A stretch of 64,000 nucleotides of DNA from Ampullaceana balthica (Eukaryota; Mollusca; Gastropoda; Lymnaeidae), in contig CALYLW010000037.1 of NCBI GenBank assembly GCA_944989445.1, positions 1,836,501 through 1,900,500 of the forward strand, read 5' to 3'. A model generated the notes under the pieces. It saw nothing but the letters and a program-made list of their open reading frames with translations. It was not told where the DNA came from and made no database searches. This document shows, piece by piece, positions 10,806 through 22,800 of this stretch. Within the stretch, counting starts at the first letter, position 1, and every line of letters starts with the position of its first letter. A program made the position numbers and the translations under genes.

Positions 10806-13800
10806 ATGGATACAGATGATGTTGAGGTGGATACACAATATATTCCAGGACCTGGTGTCGACATACACCTCACCACATCACTTTCACCCAATGTGCCATC
10901 ACAGTCACAGTCTATGGCTGTTTCATTGATCGCAACAAACTCTTCTTCAGAGCAACCATCACAACCAAATGGTCTTGACACTTGCATGTTCAGTTTTCAA
11001 CACAGTGCACCCTTTAAGTGTGAAATGTTAATTCATCCTGCTGTGGAGCCTCCAAAAATAGAAACAGTAACCACTAAATTGCCTTCTATTTGTTTCCCTT
11101 ATTTTGATCCTACCAAGGTAAGAATATTTATATTTATTCATTTTAGTATAAACTTATTTGTATAGAGAGGCTATGCTGGAAAATTAATTTGACAAATTTT
11201 CACTTTCCTTTATTAATATAGCTGGATTAAATTGATTGGCTTATGACCTTGTGGTTAGCTTTATGTGTATTATTTAGATTTTTTACTTTATGGACCTTAT
11301 ATATGTTTAAACCTGTTTATATTTGCTAGAATTCTTAAGTTAAATGCAGAAAACCTTTTGTGTTGTTGAGTGTCATAATTTGTTTACATTTTTATTGTAT
11401 ATAAATAGAAATGAATAATATTCAATTGTGTTAGGGAACAATTTATATTTAGAATCCAGTGCTAAACTTAACCTGTTAATTACCTATAGCTACGGCCAAT
11501 AGACTTTTGTGCCCCATTTCCTGTGTCAAGAATCACCATAGAGAGTGGATTTAGTCAAGAATATAATCCTTCAACTTTATCAAGTGGCTCTAGGTCAAGG
11601 GAAATGGTTCCATCTACATTTTTGAGAAATCAGTTGCGCATAGCAAGAAAGCATGCTTTGTGTCGAATAGGAATTCATGGAATGAGTGGTGAGAAAGCCA
11701 TCTTACCAATTTATAACTTATTTTTAAGGTTCTTCCCCAGGGCCTTTAATTAAGAGGATTTTGTTAAAGTAAAATCAACTGTGCTAAGATGCAGATAATA
11801 TTTGAATTTTAATCAACTTAGTTTAAACTTTTTACATTTAAACTTTTAGTAGCATTCAAAGAAGTGTACTTAATAATTCCTTTTATTGGCAATATAATGT
11901 TATTCATCTTATCTTATTTTAGGGGAAAAGAAACTACTGACAGCTGTGAGAAATGGAGAAGTTGATACAGGTATATTTAGCATAATAATAAAATAAGTTG
12001 ATACAGGTATATTTAGGATAATAATAAAATAATCCACTTTTGAATAAATAGCTTTTAAAATAGTACAAAATTTATTTCAAACAGTGTCAAATTTATAAAA
12101 CATTGTGTTATTTATGTAAGCCAGCTCATTTTGGGAAGAAATTAAAATTTGACCAATGATTATTGGCAATGCTGAAACAATCATAATTTACTGTTGCGGC
12201 CGCAAGTAAAGGAAATAATATGCAATATAATAGTCCAAGTCACTGGCTGGCTGGCTGGAAGGATGTGGACCGCTATTTTTTTTAGCTTATATTTTAATAC
12301 AAGGCGCACAAAAAGGTGTGCAAAATAATTATAAATTAAAGACGCGCTGTAAAAAAATATATATATTATATGACATTGTTTTAGCTTATATTTTAATGTT
12401 TGAAAAGGGAACGATGTAAAAATATAATTTGATGATTTATAATTATAAAATACTTTGTATACATTTCAGCAAGTTTAATATTTCGTATTTATCAAACAAT
12501 GATAAGTTACTTGGGCTTTTGACAAAAAAGGGTAGGCGCCGTAGGCGCCCCACAGCTGCAGTGAGCGCCGTAGGCGCCCTACAATCCCTATTATAAAATA
12601 CTTTGTGTACATTTCAGTATGTTCAATATTAAGTATTTATCAAACAAGGATAAGTTAGTTGGGCATTTGAAAAAAGTGGGCGCCGCAGCACAACCTAGTC
12701 TTCAATATCTTTTCAATATATTATTACATATATCATTTTAGAATTATGATTATAGATGTTTATATTCATGGTCTAAACTTACTGCCAGTGACTCGACTTC
12801 TTGGGGAAGGTGTTAATCCAAACGCATCAGACAACAAAAAGAGAACAGCACTTCACATTGCAAGTTCTCAAGGAGCAGAAACCATAGGTGAAGTAACAAA
12901 ACTGAAACTAGAAATGTAATTCTTGGCACTGGCTAATTTGTGGAGAGGGGAAAACATTAACCTTATCAGGGTTTTAAATAAAAATATATAAATTTTGAAA
13001 GTCTTGCTAGCTCCAAGTCTAAGTAGAAATGACTTATTGCTGTCGATACTGTTGATAAACTAAAATATTTAAAATGTAAGGACTGTTTCAAAAATGAAAA
13101 TGAGGAAAGTGGGAGGTGGAGAGGGTGTATAGAATTTATGTTCAACTTAATGAAGGCGATTGGATTCTTAAATTAAGACTACAGTATTTGGTGCCAGTGA
13201 CTGAACTGTTCAACTTAATGAAGGCGATTGGATTCTTAAATTAAGACTACAGTATGTGGTGCCAGTGACTGAACTGTGAATGTGTTCCTCATGTCTATCC
13301 TGGTGAAATTAGAAGAGTTATGGGTTTGAGATTCTATCAGTAATTCCTCTAAACACTCTCCTGAGTGGGCCACATGGCACATGTCCCTATTCTTCTTTGT
13401 AGTGATGTTGACAGATGATGATGTACATGTTCCATATCACTTAAATAAAGCTGCCCATTTAATTCATTTAGGTTTGTGCCACGTGGCAAGTGAGATTTGT
13501 GTTTTAGTGCCTCAGTAACAACATTGCCAAAATTAAGTCCCTGCTCTTGCCTTTTTTTTTCCGGACGGGTGTGAGAAATCACAATTTCATTCTAGCACTT
13601 TGGAGAGGTTTTATGTGAAGATAAGCTTGTTATCAAAGTCTGGCAGATTATATTTGTTTGAATTTTGCACTTGTGGGAAGGTTTAATAACTGTTTGTATT
13701 CATAAATAAATTTATTGAATCTTACATTGAAAGATCTTATTTTTCAGTGAGTCTGTTAGTGTCCATGAGAGCTGATCCAAATAGACAAGACATATTAGGA

Positions 13801-14982
13801 AATACCCCATTGCATCTAGGTACTGTGTTTTAAAATATGGTATAAAATTTTAGTTTTAAAGAAATTATCAGTTCTATAAATTTACCAAATCATTTCAAAA
13901 CTAAAGAATATTTTTACAATTATTGTTTAAAGCGAACAGTGTAAAGCCTTTAAAATATTATTTAAAGAATTATTTCTGTTTTTAAAAAATGTTCAGGAAT
14001 TTTAAAATATTTTATTTACACATATATCAGCTGTGTGTCGAGGTGACTCGAAGATTGTGCAGCTTCTAATCGGCTGTGGTAAGTTGAGAGATCATTTTCT
14101 TTCTATCTTTATAGAAAATAGTGTTAGGGGTTCATTAATCTTAGGTTCAGCAAAGAACTGAATGTGTCTTAGTTGGATTGTTATTTACTTTTATTGTTAA
14201 TATAATATGTTTATCATTTTAAAGTGTTGAATTTGGTTAGTGGACATGATCAATATTTTTCTTGTTTCAACAAGAATTTAAAAGTTAGATTTTTAACGTT
14301 ACATCTCTACCAAATTTTAGGCTTGCCATGAATCAATAGCTTCTTACTGTTGTAGGTGCAAACATTCACCTGAAAGACAACGTTGAAAGAACTCCACTGT
14401 GTATCGTGAGGTCCAGATTAAGCACATTGCGAAAAGATAAAAGCATTTCTACAGACAAACTTATCGGTGAATGCCATATGGTAAGTGGCTAAAATGATTT
14501 TATGGGTGTCCTATTTGAGGCTTTTTAGCTACAGAGCTCAGAAGTTTATTTCATTTCATATATATATTCCTTGTCTGGTATATCATGGTGATTGAATCTC
14601 TTGTTTTCATTGCTACGAGTCATAATTGCTTGAGTGAAATAACATATCTTCTTTTTGTGATAATTATCCTCATGTGCATTTCAAAACAATCAGAAGTGTT
14701 TCCTACCAGTGTTTTTTTCATAAAAATTAATGTTCAAATCTCATGTTTTGTTAATGTTTCATCCAGATTCTCAGCATACTCCAAGCCAAATCTAGAAGGT
14801 ACCCTAACAGTGAAATTCCCGTGGACACACTATGTAATATGATGAAGAATGTGTCAACGAGAGAGCAAGCCGATGAGGTGGCTGATGTTATGATCAGTCA
14901 GATGTCAGGATTGTGCATTGACAGCAAAGAAAAAATACAAAGGACTTGCACAGAACCTTTATCTGGACTGTCAATTTTGTAG
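10806..14982 (+). CDS. ANKRD54: ANKRD54-like ankyrin repeat protein (complete, 8 coding exons)
   Basis: Coding exons: 10806-11117, 11490-11688, 11923-11970, 12789-12887, 13748-13819, 14031-14078, 14356-14480, 14767-14982 (TAG). All junctions keep frame with GT/AG borders, giving about 372 aa (human ANKRD54 is about 300). Residues 1-130 are low-complexity. LRNQLRIARKHALCRIG matches the basic segment before the repeats. Ankyrin repeats follow at about residues 172-290: KRTALHIASSQGAETI, LGNTPLHLAVCRGD, ERTPLCIVRSRL. The C-terminus VSTREQADEVADVMIS matches the conserved ANKRD54 tail. In vertebrates ANKRD54 is a nucleocytoplasmic shuttling adaptor that regulates LYN; that function here is inferred. 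An upstream acceptor at 12756 would add 11 in-frame codons, but 12789 aligns better with the family. The exon with the ATG is preceded by an acceptor (TTTTTAG at about 10797), so a 5' UTR exon probably lies upstream. Confidence 0.9.
11961..12032 (+). repeat. 36-bp tandem duplication spanning the 5' splice site of ANKRD54 exon 3
   Basis: Two copies (11961-11996 and 11997-12032) differ at one base. Each contains the last codons of exon 3 (GTTGATACAG) and the donor GTATATTT. Using the second donor would add 36 in-frame bases that include a TAA stop, so only the first donor gives a full protein. Confidence 0.85.
12443..12690 (+). repeat. Diverged tandem duplication with GGCGCC motifs in ANKRD54 intron 3
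   Basis: A unit of about 148 bp occurs twice (12443-12590 and from 12591, partial). Shared text includes 'ttataaaatactttgt', 'acatttcag' and 'tatttatcaaacaa'. Each copy ends in a GC-rich block with GGCGCC palindromes that stands out in this AT-rich intron. Origin unknown. Confidence 0.6.
13141..13276 (+). repeat. 68-bp tandem duplication in ANKRD54 intron 4
   Basis: Two nearly identical copies (13141-13208 and 13209-13276), each starting TTCAACTTAATGAAGGCGAT. They are non-coding; no relation to splicing is evident. Confidence 0.85.
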
Positions 14983-16865
14983 GTTGTGTTGACATGTTCT
15001 CCACACCAACAGATAAACATTTGTCCAACAATTAAATTGTTCTTGGCTGAAAAAAACACACATTTATTTTGCAGAAAGTAGGTTCCTACAAATTTTTGTT
15101 AAGGCAAAAATTTTGTTTTTAAGTGATGTGTAAAAATAAACCCACCAGGTGACAAATGAAGTTAACTGATCTTGTCACATTTCTGATGAAAATCTCAATG
15201 CTAATTATTAATAACTCAGTTAAGCAGTTAATTTTTTAATACTAACATTTTTGTAGTTGGACTATCAGTATCAGATTTGCATCTTTTATATTTCTAACAC
15301 GTTGAGTAAAATAACTTAACCACTTATTAAAGTGAAGGCGAAGCTTATATATGGTTATGGTTGGTCAGCAACATCTAAAATTGATGTGTTGGTGTCAGGT
15401 GAGAGAAGATAAATTTAAAATATTTACTTCTTCATTTTTATCTTAGAGCCCCCAGAAATGATATTTCCTCTCATATCTAATTTATTGCAATAATAATTTT
15501 TTTTGAGAATCAGTGATCATTATATCAATCATTATCCTTATCAAATATATTTTATTTCATTAAATGACCTATTTCGAAAGAAATTACAAGCGATGTTTCA
15601 TACTTATCCCTATGCCTTATGAAAAAGATTGAATGCAAAAGGAAGCAGTAATTATCTGTTCAAACGGTAAAGAAATTTAAAGGTAATGTATATCCATACT
15701 GTTACATTTTAAAATCTTATGAATTTGTATTTGTTTTCCTTACAAATCATTGTTTCAACATCAATGTCTGAAATTTCATAATTTGTACATTCAATGCTCA
15801 TAATCATCAAAATTGATCAAATAAAAATGACTTTTGTAAAAAAAGAATTGCACCTGGTTCTTTTTATTGAAGAAATGTCTATTAGGTTTTTAATTTTTAG
15901 TTGTGTCTGAGTAAATGGAATTTGAATTGTCTTATAGTTGTCTAAATGATCAATTAAAATCTTTGTCTAGGAGTATTGTTAGAATAAATCTCTTAATTGC
16001 AGTACATCGTCATTACAATGTAAATTCATTAGCCCCCACTTACAAAATTTATTTAGTTTAATTGTTATTCCCCAGCAATTTTTACTTCTTTCGGTGAGAG
16101 ACAGGAGGGTGGTTGTTCTCTATGGCCTATTTCACATATTGTTTGATTAGTGTTTTTCCTCTATTTTGAATAAAAATGTGCTTGTTGTTGTTATTTCATT
16201 TAAAAAAGAGTCTTCCTTTCATATGTCCACACAACATGCCTCCTCCCTGAAATGTAAGTCCTAAGAATCTTAACTATTATTACTTTATAAATGAAATGCC
16301 ACCTTTTCTTTAAGAAAGAACAACGCTGTTACTTCAATATATTTATCTTTAATGAATTTTCATTTTCAAAATATCTAAATTAGAATGGGCTGAAAGATTA
16401 ACAAACGCAGAAATGAAAATAAGGCATTATACACTGCTGTCTATTTGCAGAAACATTGGTCCTTTGACAACAAGATGAAAAATACAAGTTTAAAAAATTC
16501 AAATATAAATATTTCTTGAAATAAATACTGAAGGGGACATTTGTACAAATTGAGAGATATGGAATGGACGGTCATTCACTAATTGCACACAATGCAATAG
16601 CATGGTTTCAACCCTTTGTCGGACAAAACACATATTCTGAAATGAAGTTAGTTTATTTTTATAAACATGGATAAATCCAATCCCCATAAAGAGTCTCATG
16701 GAATTTATCATATGTACATCAGCTGATGAAAAGATAAGGCAATAACCTGTAACGGCTGCAGAAAAAGCTAAATGTATCAAAATCTCCAGCAGATGATGAA
16801 AGAATGTTATCAGTATCAGTAAGGCCTTGGTGAACACAGCTGTAGTTAAATGAAGCAAGTAAGGA
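14983..16865. other. Convergent 3' intergenic region between ANKRD54 and CCP110
   Basis: ANKRD54 (plus) and CCP110 (minus) end tail to tail 1.88 kb apart. AATAAA-type signals for the plus-strand gene occur near 15135, 15820 and 16168. On the minus strand the nearest AATAAA complement after the CCP110 stop is at about 16651. Sequence alone cannot say which is used, or whether the 3' UTRs overlap. No gene is seen here. Confidence 0.45.
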
Positions 16866-19800
16866 TTATCTCCAGGATTTCCCTGATTTGCTTGAAGACT
16901 GTTTACTGGTGGCTCCTTTGTTCTTGGTCACTGCCTTGTTCACAACGTTGGTTCCCGGATGGGGAACTGCCAATAAATTTTAAATACCAATGAGATCAAT
17001 TGATACATATGCAATTTGTTGTCAAGTGTACACACAAATATATTAAATTTTTTAATGTACTAAGTTTCTTTTGTTATTGATAATTATCTAATCTAGTACT
17101 TTTCTAAAAATCAAGAGGTCATCATTGTGAAATAGTGTTTAAAGGAAACTTATGAGACTAAAGACACTGACCTTCTTTAATCAACTCCTTGTTTGCTTCT
17201 GCCAGAGCGGCAGTAGAAAGGGCAGGTTTAATAAATGGAGCAGTAATACGTTTAGGTTTGGTGTGATGTTTCTCTGGAGCAGTTCGAGGTCTGTCTTTTT
17301 CAGATCTAAGAATCAATAATAAAATTATTTCTTTTTTGTAAAAACAATTGAAATTTTATGCTTTAACTTTTGGGTTTTGAAACTGAATTGAAAATTCTAT
17401 TAATATTTATTCTGATTTTTAAAAAAAATTACGATCTTAACCATGTCATACAATTCATAATTTAAAAAAAAACACTAATAAATAATTACATAATAGGTAC
17501 AGTACAAATTACTAACTATTTTAATTAGAAAAATAAAAATATCATTAGTAAAGTTTTCATACAATTTACCTATTACTCATCAGTGGCCCCTGTGCATGGC
17601 CTTGACCTTGCAAAGGTTTCAGTGCTCTGTTGATGAGAAAACCAAAATGTCTTCTTAATGGTCCACTGTTGAAAGCACAGTAGGACCTTGCTTATCTGGA
17701 TGTTTTATTTATTATAAAGATAGATGGTACAACATAAAACAATGAGTAGGTAAAAACCCTGCAAGAAATTAACAATGTACTTTTCATTTATGTTCACAGC
17801 TTTATTATCACAATCAGATACATTTATCCTTCTGTTGTCCGTCAAGGGTATGAGAATCACTGTGGGTGACTGCGGTGTCACATGAGTGAGTAGGAGTTCA
17901 CTTGTGGAGGCTTGTTATGAATTCTAGTCACGAGTTGGGCAGAGATCGGGAAAGGACAGCACAAGGGTATTTGTTACAGAGTGGCAGATGAGCGAGAGAT
18001 TTTACGGAGTGCGGCCGAGAGTAGCTCAGTTGTGAAGAGAGAGATTCGAGAGTTGTGAGGTTAGACTTGAATGAGATAGACAGTCTGGAATACTGCTAGG
18101 TGATAAATATATATAAAGCCATTGTACAGCTATTTGAGACAGTATCTTGAAAATCAAAGTTGATGTAGTACTATGGAAAGCGTTCATCTTCTGCAGACAC
18201 GCGCATTCTCTGTGTTCCTAAGACACGAACTAAAACATTTGGCGAAAGGTCATTCTCTTTTTGTGCTGCCAAACAATGGAATTCTCTACCATTACACATC
18301 CGGAGTATTTCATCTACCAAGTCCTTCATGACTGCAACTTTTCAAAATTTATTTTCAAAATTAAAGAAACAAATTTTTTTAAAATGATTAATGTAGCTTA
18401 TGTGTATTGTACTGTCATTTATGTGGTTATGATGATAAGAATGTTATTTTAATTATTATATGTATGTTATTATTGCCATGTAAAGCGCTGGGATACAGCG
18501 CTATAACTATAAAAATTATCAATTTATTATTATTATTATTATTATTAAATACTTGAATATTATGATACACATGAGTCAAGATTTATGATTGCACTGAGAG
18601 TGAAATAGTTGGCAGACTGTAACCAAGGCAACCGTACGAGAGACTAAACATTGTCCCCTCTGTGTTATTACTAGAAACTTCCATTGTTTAAATGTTGTTT
18701 TTTTTTGTTTTGCCCTACTTCATTGTGCTATAACGTGAATGCAGTCCTCAACCACAAGACATACAATTGATGGGGGAAAAAACAACAAAGTATACTATAA
18801 TGGCTTTGAACTACACAAAGACTGGAAATGAATTCTTATTGAGCATCAGGTATTTTAAAAAACACTATTGGTTAAAAAAGAATCAAAAGAGTCTTATCAA
18901 TAACATTTAGTTTCACATACTTTATTCTTTGAAGTGTGCTTTAAGTGGGGAGGTATGTCCAAAAAAAGTATTTTGGATGGACAAGCAGCCTACTTCAACA
19001 TAATATTGGTCATGGTTTTTATTTTACATATTCCATTCTACCATACCAGATTGCAGTCATCCCAACTATCATCATGTACTTCATGAGGTCAATGTGTAGC
19101 AATTCAGCCAAAGTTAAAATCAGATTGAATCACTTTTGATTTGGCAAAAATAAAAAGTTACCTCAAATCAGTTTGGCTGTGTGGTCTGGAATGTGTAGAA
19201 ATGGAAGATGGGGCAGTCTTAGGACGGGATGAGCTCATGGTTACTGTTGTTTCAGCTTCTCTGTGGGATGTTTGAAGGACAATGCAATAATTTATCAAGT
19301 GCCAGAAAACCATGTCAAATTATCAAAACTTTTCTTTTATAATAACTGCAGTCATGACTGGAATTTTTTTTATTTTATTTAGACTTTAGGGGCCATCCAT
19401 ACATGATGTGTGACTAATCTGTGACAATGAGGCAGGGTAATTTTGAATGGCCTTTGATGTGTAAATGAGTCATCTATTGGGACCTGTTAATTTCATTAAA
19501 CAACAGTTTTCTGTACCATTCCTACCTTGCTTTTCTCTTCCTTTCCAGTGCTTTGAGTGTTGCCTGGCTGATTCTTGGACCAGAACCTCTTGCACTATCC
19601 TGGGACTGAGAGATGGTAGGTAATAAAAATCTTTTAAAAATTCATCAATTTAAAGGTATTATCAGAAGCAAATATTAAATTCAATATAGGAAAATGTTAA
19701 AATTCAAATTAAAAAATGATACATATAGCAATATTTAAAAAAAAACACATTTACTGCATTATCATAATCTAAAAATACCTGGTTTCATGGAACAAATGAC

Positions 19801-22800
19801 TGCAGTAGGAAAAGGAAACTTACTGCCTTTATTCCTCTTTCATATTCTTTCATACGTGTTTGTTCAATAAGTGCCATACGATCAGAGCAAGGAATCTCAA
19901 AGAAAATCTCATGTATGTCCAGCAATGCAGCTTGAAGCTTAATTTTTAAAAAAAAATATTTATAATTAATTTTGTAAGCAAATTTCGTGTATACAAAAAA
20001 ATCTTAAAACTTCAAGACATTAGAAAATATTTGTTTCAATTGAATATTCAATTTTTTAAAAATTTCAAAATTTGAAAATAAAAATAACTTTAATTCATTA
20101 ACCTGGGCAATAATCCGCTCCAATAATGCCCTGTCTTGTGATGTGAAAACTCCCTTTTTAATAGGTGTTTCTGTCTGGAAATTGAAAGCGAACTCCCGAG
20201 TGTCCTGTGGATTTAGTAAAATGTGTGCACAAAATTTTTTAAATATTTTTGTATGTATCTTATTAATAGATCTTTTAACAAGGAACCAGGGACTTGGACA
20301 GACCTTAACAAGGAACCAGGGACTTGGACGACCTTAACAAGGAACCAGGGACTTGGACAGACCTTAACAAAAAAAAACCTGTTTTTTTTTAAACCTCCCT
20401 TAAAATGAAATTATTTTTTTTAGAGACAATCTATTCAGTATGCTTGAAAAAGAATTTAAAAATGTAAACATAAAAAAATGCTTTATACAAAGAAAGTCTG
20501 AACAGAAGTGGAGATTTGAATTTTAAAAAGTTTAATGATTTTTTTTTAAAATTAATTTTTACAAATAATTGCTCTGCACAGACTTTATTTATAATAATGC
20601 ATTTTTACGAAATGATTATTCATCTTCTTATTTTAAAAGCTTTTTTTTTCTTCATGATAGAATAATTATTATTTATTGTTAATATTAATTAACTAATTAA
20701 AATTATATTTAGAATTATTTATAATCTTAGAATTATAGAGAAAAGTAAAATCAGAAAGTAAGCAAAATGAAAGCTTATTACATTCTGATTCTGACTACAG
20801 CTCACTCTAGCTGGGCAAACAAAAAATGTTTAAGAAGATTTTATAGGCCGTAACCAGCACGCCCCTGTCAAATTTGACATGGAAGCCAAGTTAATTTAAT
20901 CCTACTCAGATGGTAGTTATAATCAGTAATGATAAATAATAAAATGCAAACAAAAGATAATGTTTGTCAAACAAAAGATAATGTTTGTCAAACAAAAGAT
21001 AATGTTTGTCAAACAAAAGATAATGTTTGTCAAACAAAAGATAATGTTTGTCAAACAGACATCAAGAGGAAGTAGTCATTAAAATCATAGGAGTAAACAC
21101 CTACATGAATTGTTTTTATCAGTTCCTGAACCTTGTCTGACCTAAGCAAGCAGCGAGTCAAATACCCTTTCGCAACAGCAGTAACTCTTGCAAACTTTGC
21201 TTGGAACTCGGGCAGAAGACCCTAAAAAGCACAAACAACCGCAGTTGAAGATGAATTGATTTAACTGCTAAATAATGTATATCAAAACATAAAAACTTGA
21301 GTTTACTTCAGCCCAAACTGTTATTTTCCTCCCTTTGTTTTCCATAAACATCTGTTTTCATATAACAAAATGTAGCACAAGATTTAAAAATAAAGTATTA
21401 CTATAATTTTTTTAACTAACTTTTAAATAAAATACATTTTTAAATGATCCATTTGTAATGCTGTAAAAAATTTACAAATAAAATTGCCTACCCATATAAA
21501 AAATATTTGTAAATTTCTAAATGTGAGCAAAAATAAAATCCTGGCTACTCAACTAACAATAGCACACAAACCTCAGGAGGCAAAACAACCTTCCCTTCTA
21601 ATTTGGATAGTGAAATATTTTTTAAAGGCGATCTTAGCACCAAAGGACGGTGAATGCGTGGTGATGAAGATGAAGGACTAAATTCTGGGATGTTGCTGAT
21701 TAATCCAGCTGGACTTCTGGGTGACGGAGCATTAGAGCTATCAGCCAGAGTTTTGACTTGAGTCTGTGACTCATTGGATTTCTCAACCCTTTTCCTCTTA
21801 GAGTGGTTACTCTTCGAGTGCGATGTTCCAGTGTTTAGTCTATTTTTTTCTTGTTTGTGATCTTCAGGAAATGATTTAGGCTGAGCCTGATGGGATGAAT
21901 CCACAGCGGTTGAGAGATGAAGAGAAGAATAATGACCCTTTTCATCAGTAACGTGGGATACATTTTGGGTGTTATCCTCTTTCAAATTTCTGACATCACC
22001 GTGGCTGGTGTAGGCCCCGGAGCGTTCAGGGCTGAATTCTCCATCATGGTTCCTGGCTTTCACTTTGATGTTTTCAGGAGCATTTTGAAAAAGGAAGTTG
22101 TGATGCTCCCTCTCCTGCTGTTGAGCTGCCTTAATTTCTGACTCCAGCAGCATCACCTCTCGCCGCTGTTGACACATTGAGTAGTGATACTGATAACTAT
22201 TCTAATAATTACAGTGGTAACAATACAGATACTTTCAGTGATAAACATAATGATAAATAAAAGACTTGGGATAAATATTTTTTAACAATGACTTTTAACT
22301 CCCCAACATTCTCATTTTTTAAAATCAAATCTTACACTTTTAATAACCATGTTATTTTATATGATTATGTGTTTACAATCGATACCAACTTAACAGATTC
22401 AAATTTAACAAAGAAATGAATTGGTTGGATGAATCAGTTTTCATACAAACCAAAATGAAGACAAATGTATTAGTTATGGGATAAATAATTGGGAAAGAAA
22501 GAAAGTGGCAACATTGATCTACATTAAAGAATTGAAAGTTCAAATGTTAAAACTAAATATTTTCAAGAGTTCTTACCTGCTGAACAAATAGCTCCTCCAT
22601 GTCCCTCTGTTGTTGTCTGATCAATTCTTGTCTCTTCAGCTCCATCTGTTGTTCATGCAGTGAGAGCAACTCTTCCACAGTCACTTGCTCCAAACTGCCT
22701 TGACTCTCAGCAATAGACCTAAAGAAAATAATGCAAACATGGAAAAATCATGGAGTTGGGGGCTCATAAAAAGTAATACAAACACTGACCACAACAGAAA

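Noticed and set aside
12756..12788. Earlier acceptor for ANKRD54 exon 4
   Set aside because: It keeps frame but inserts 11 residues into the first ankyrin helix; the acceptor before 12789 gives a gap-free match to the family.
21917..22141. Plus-strand 74-codon frame with a hydrophobic start
   Set aside because: It is antisense to CCP110 exon 6; hydrophobicity follows from reading the complement of charged codons.
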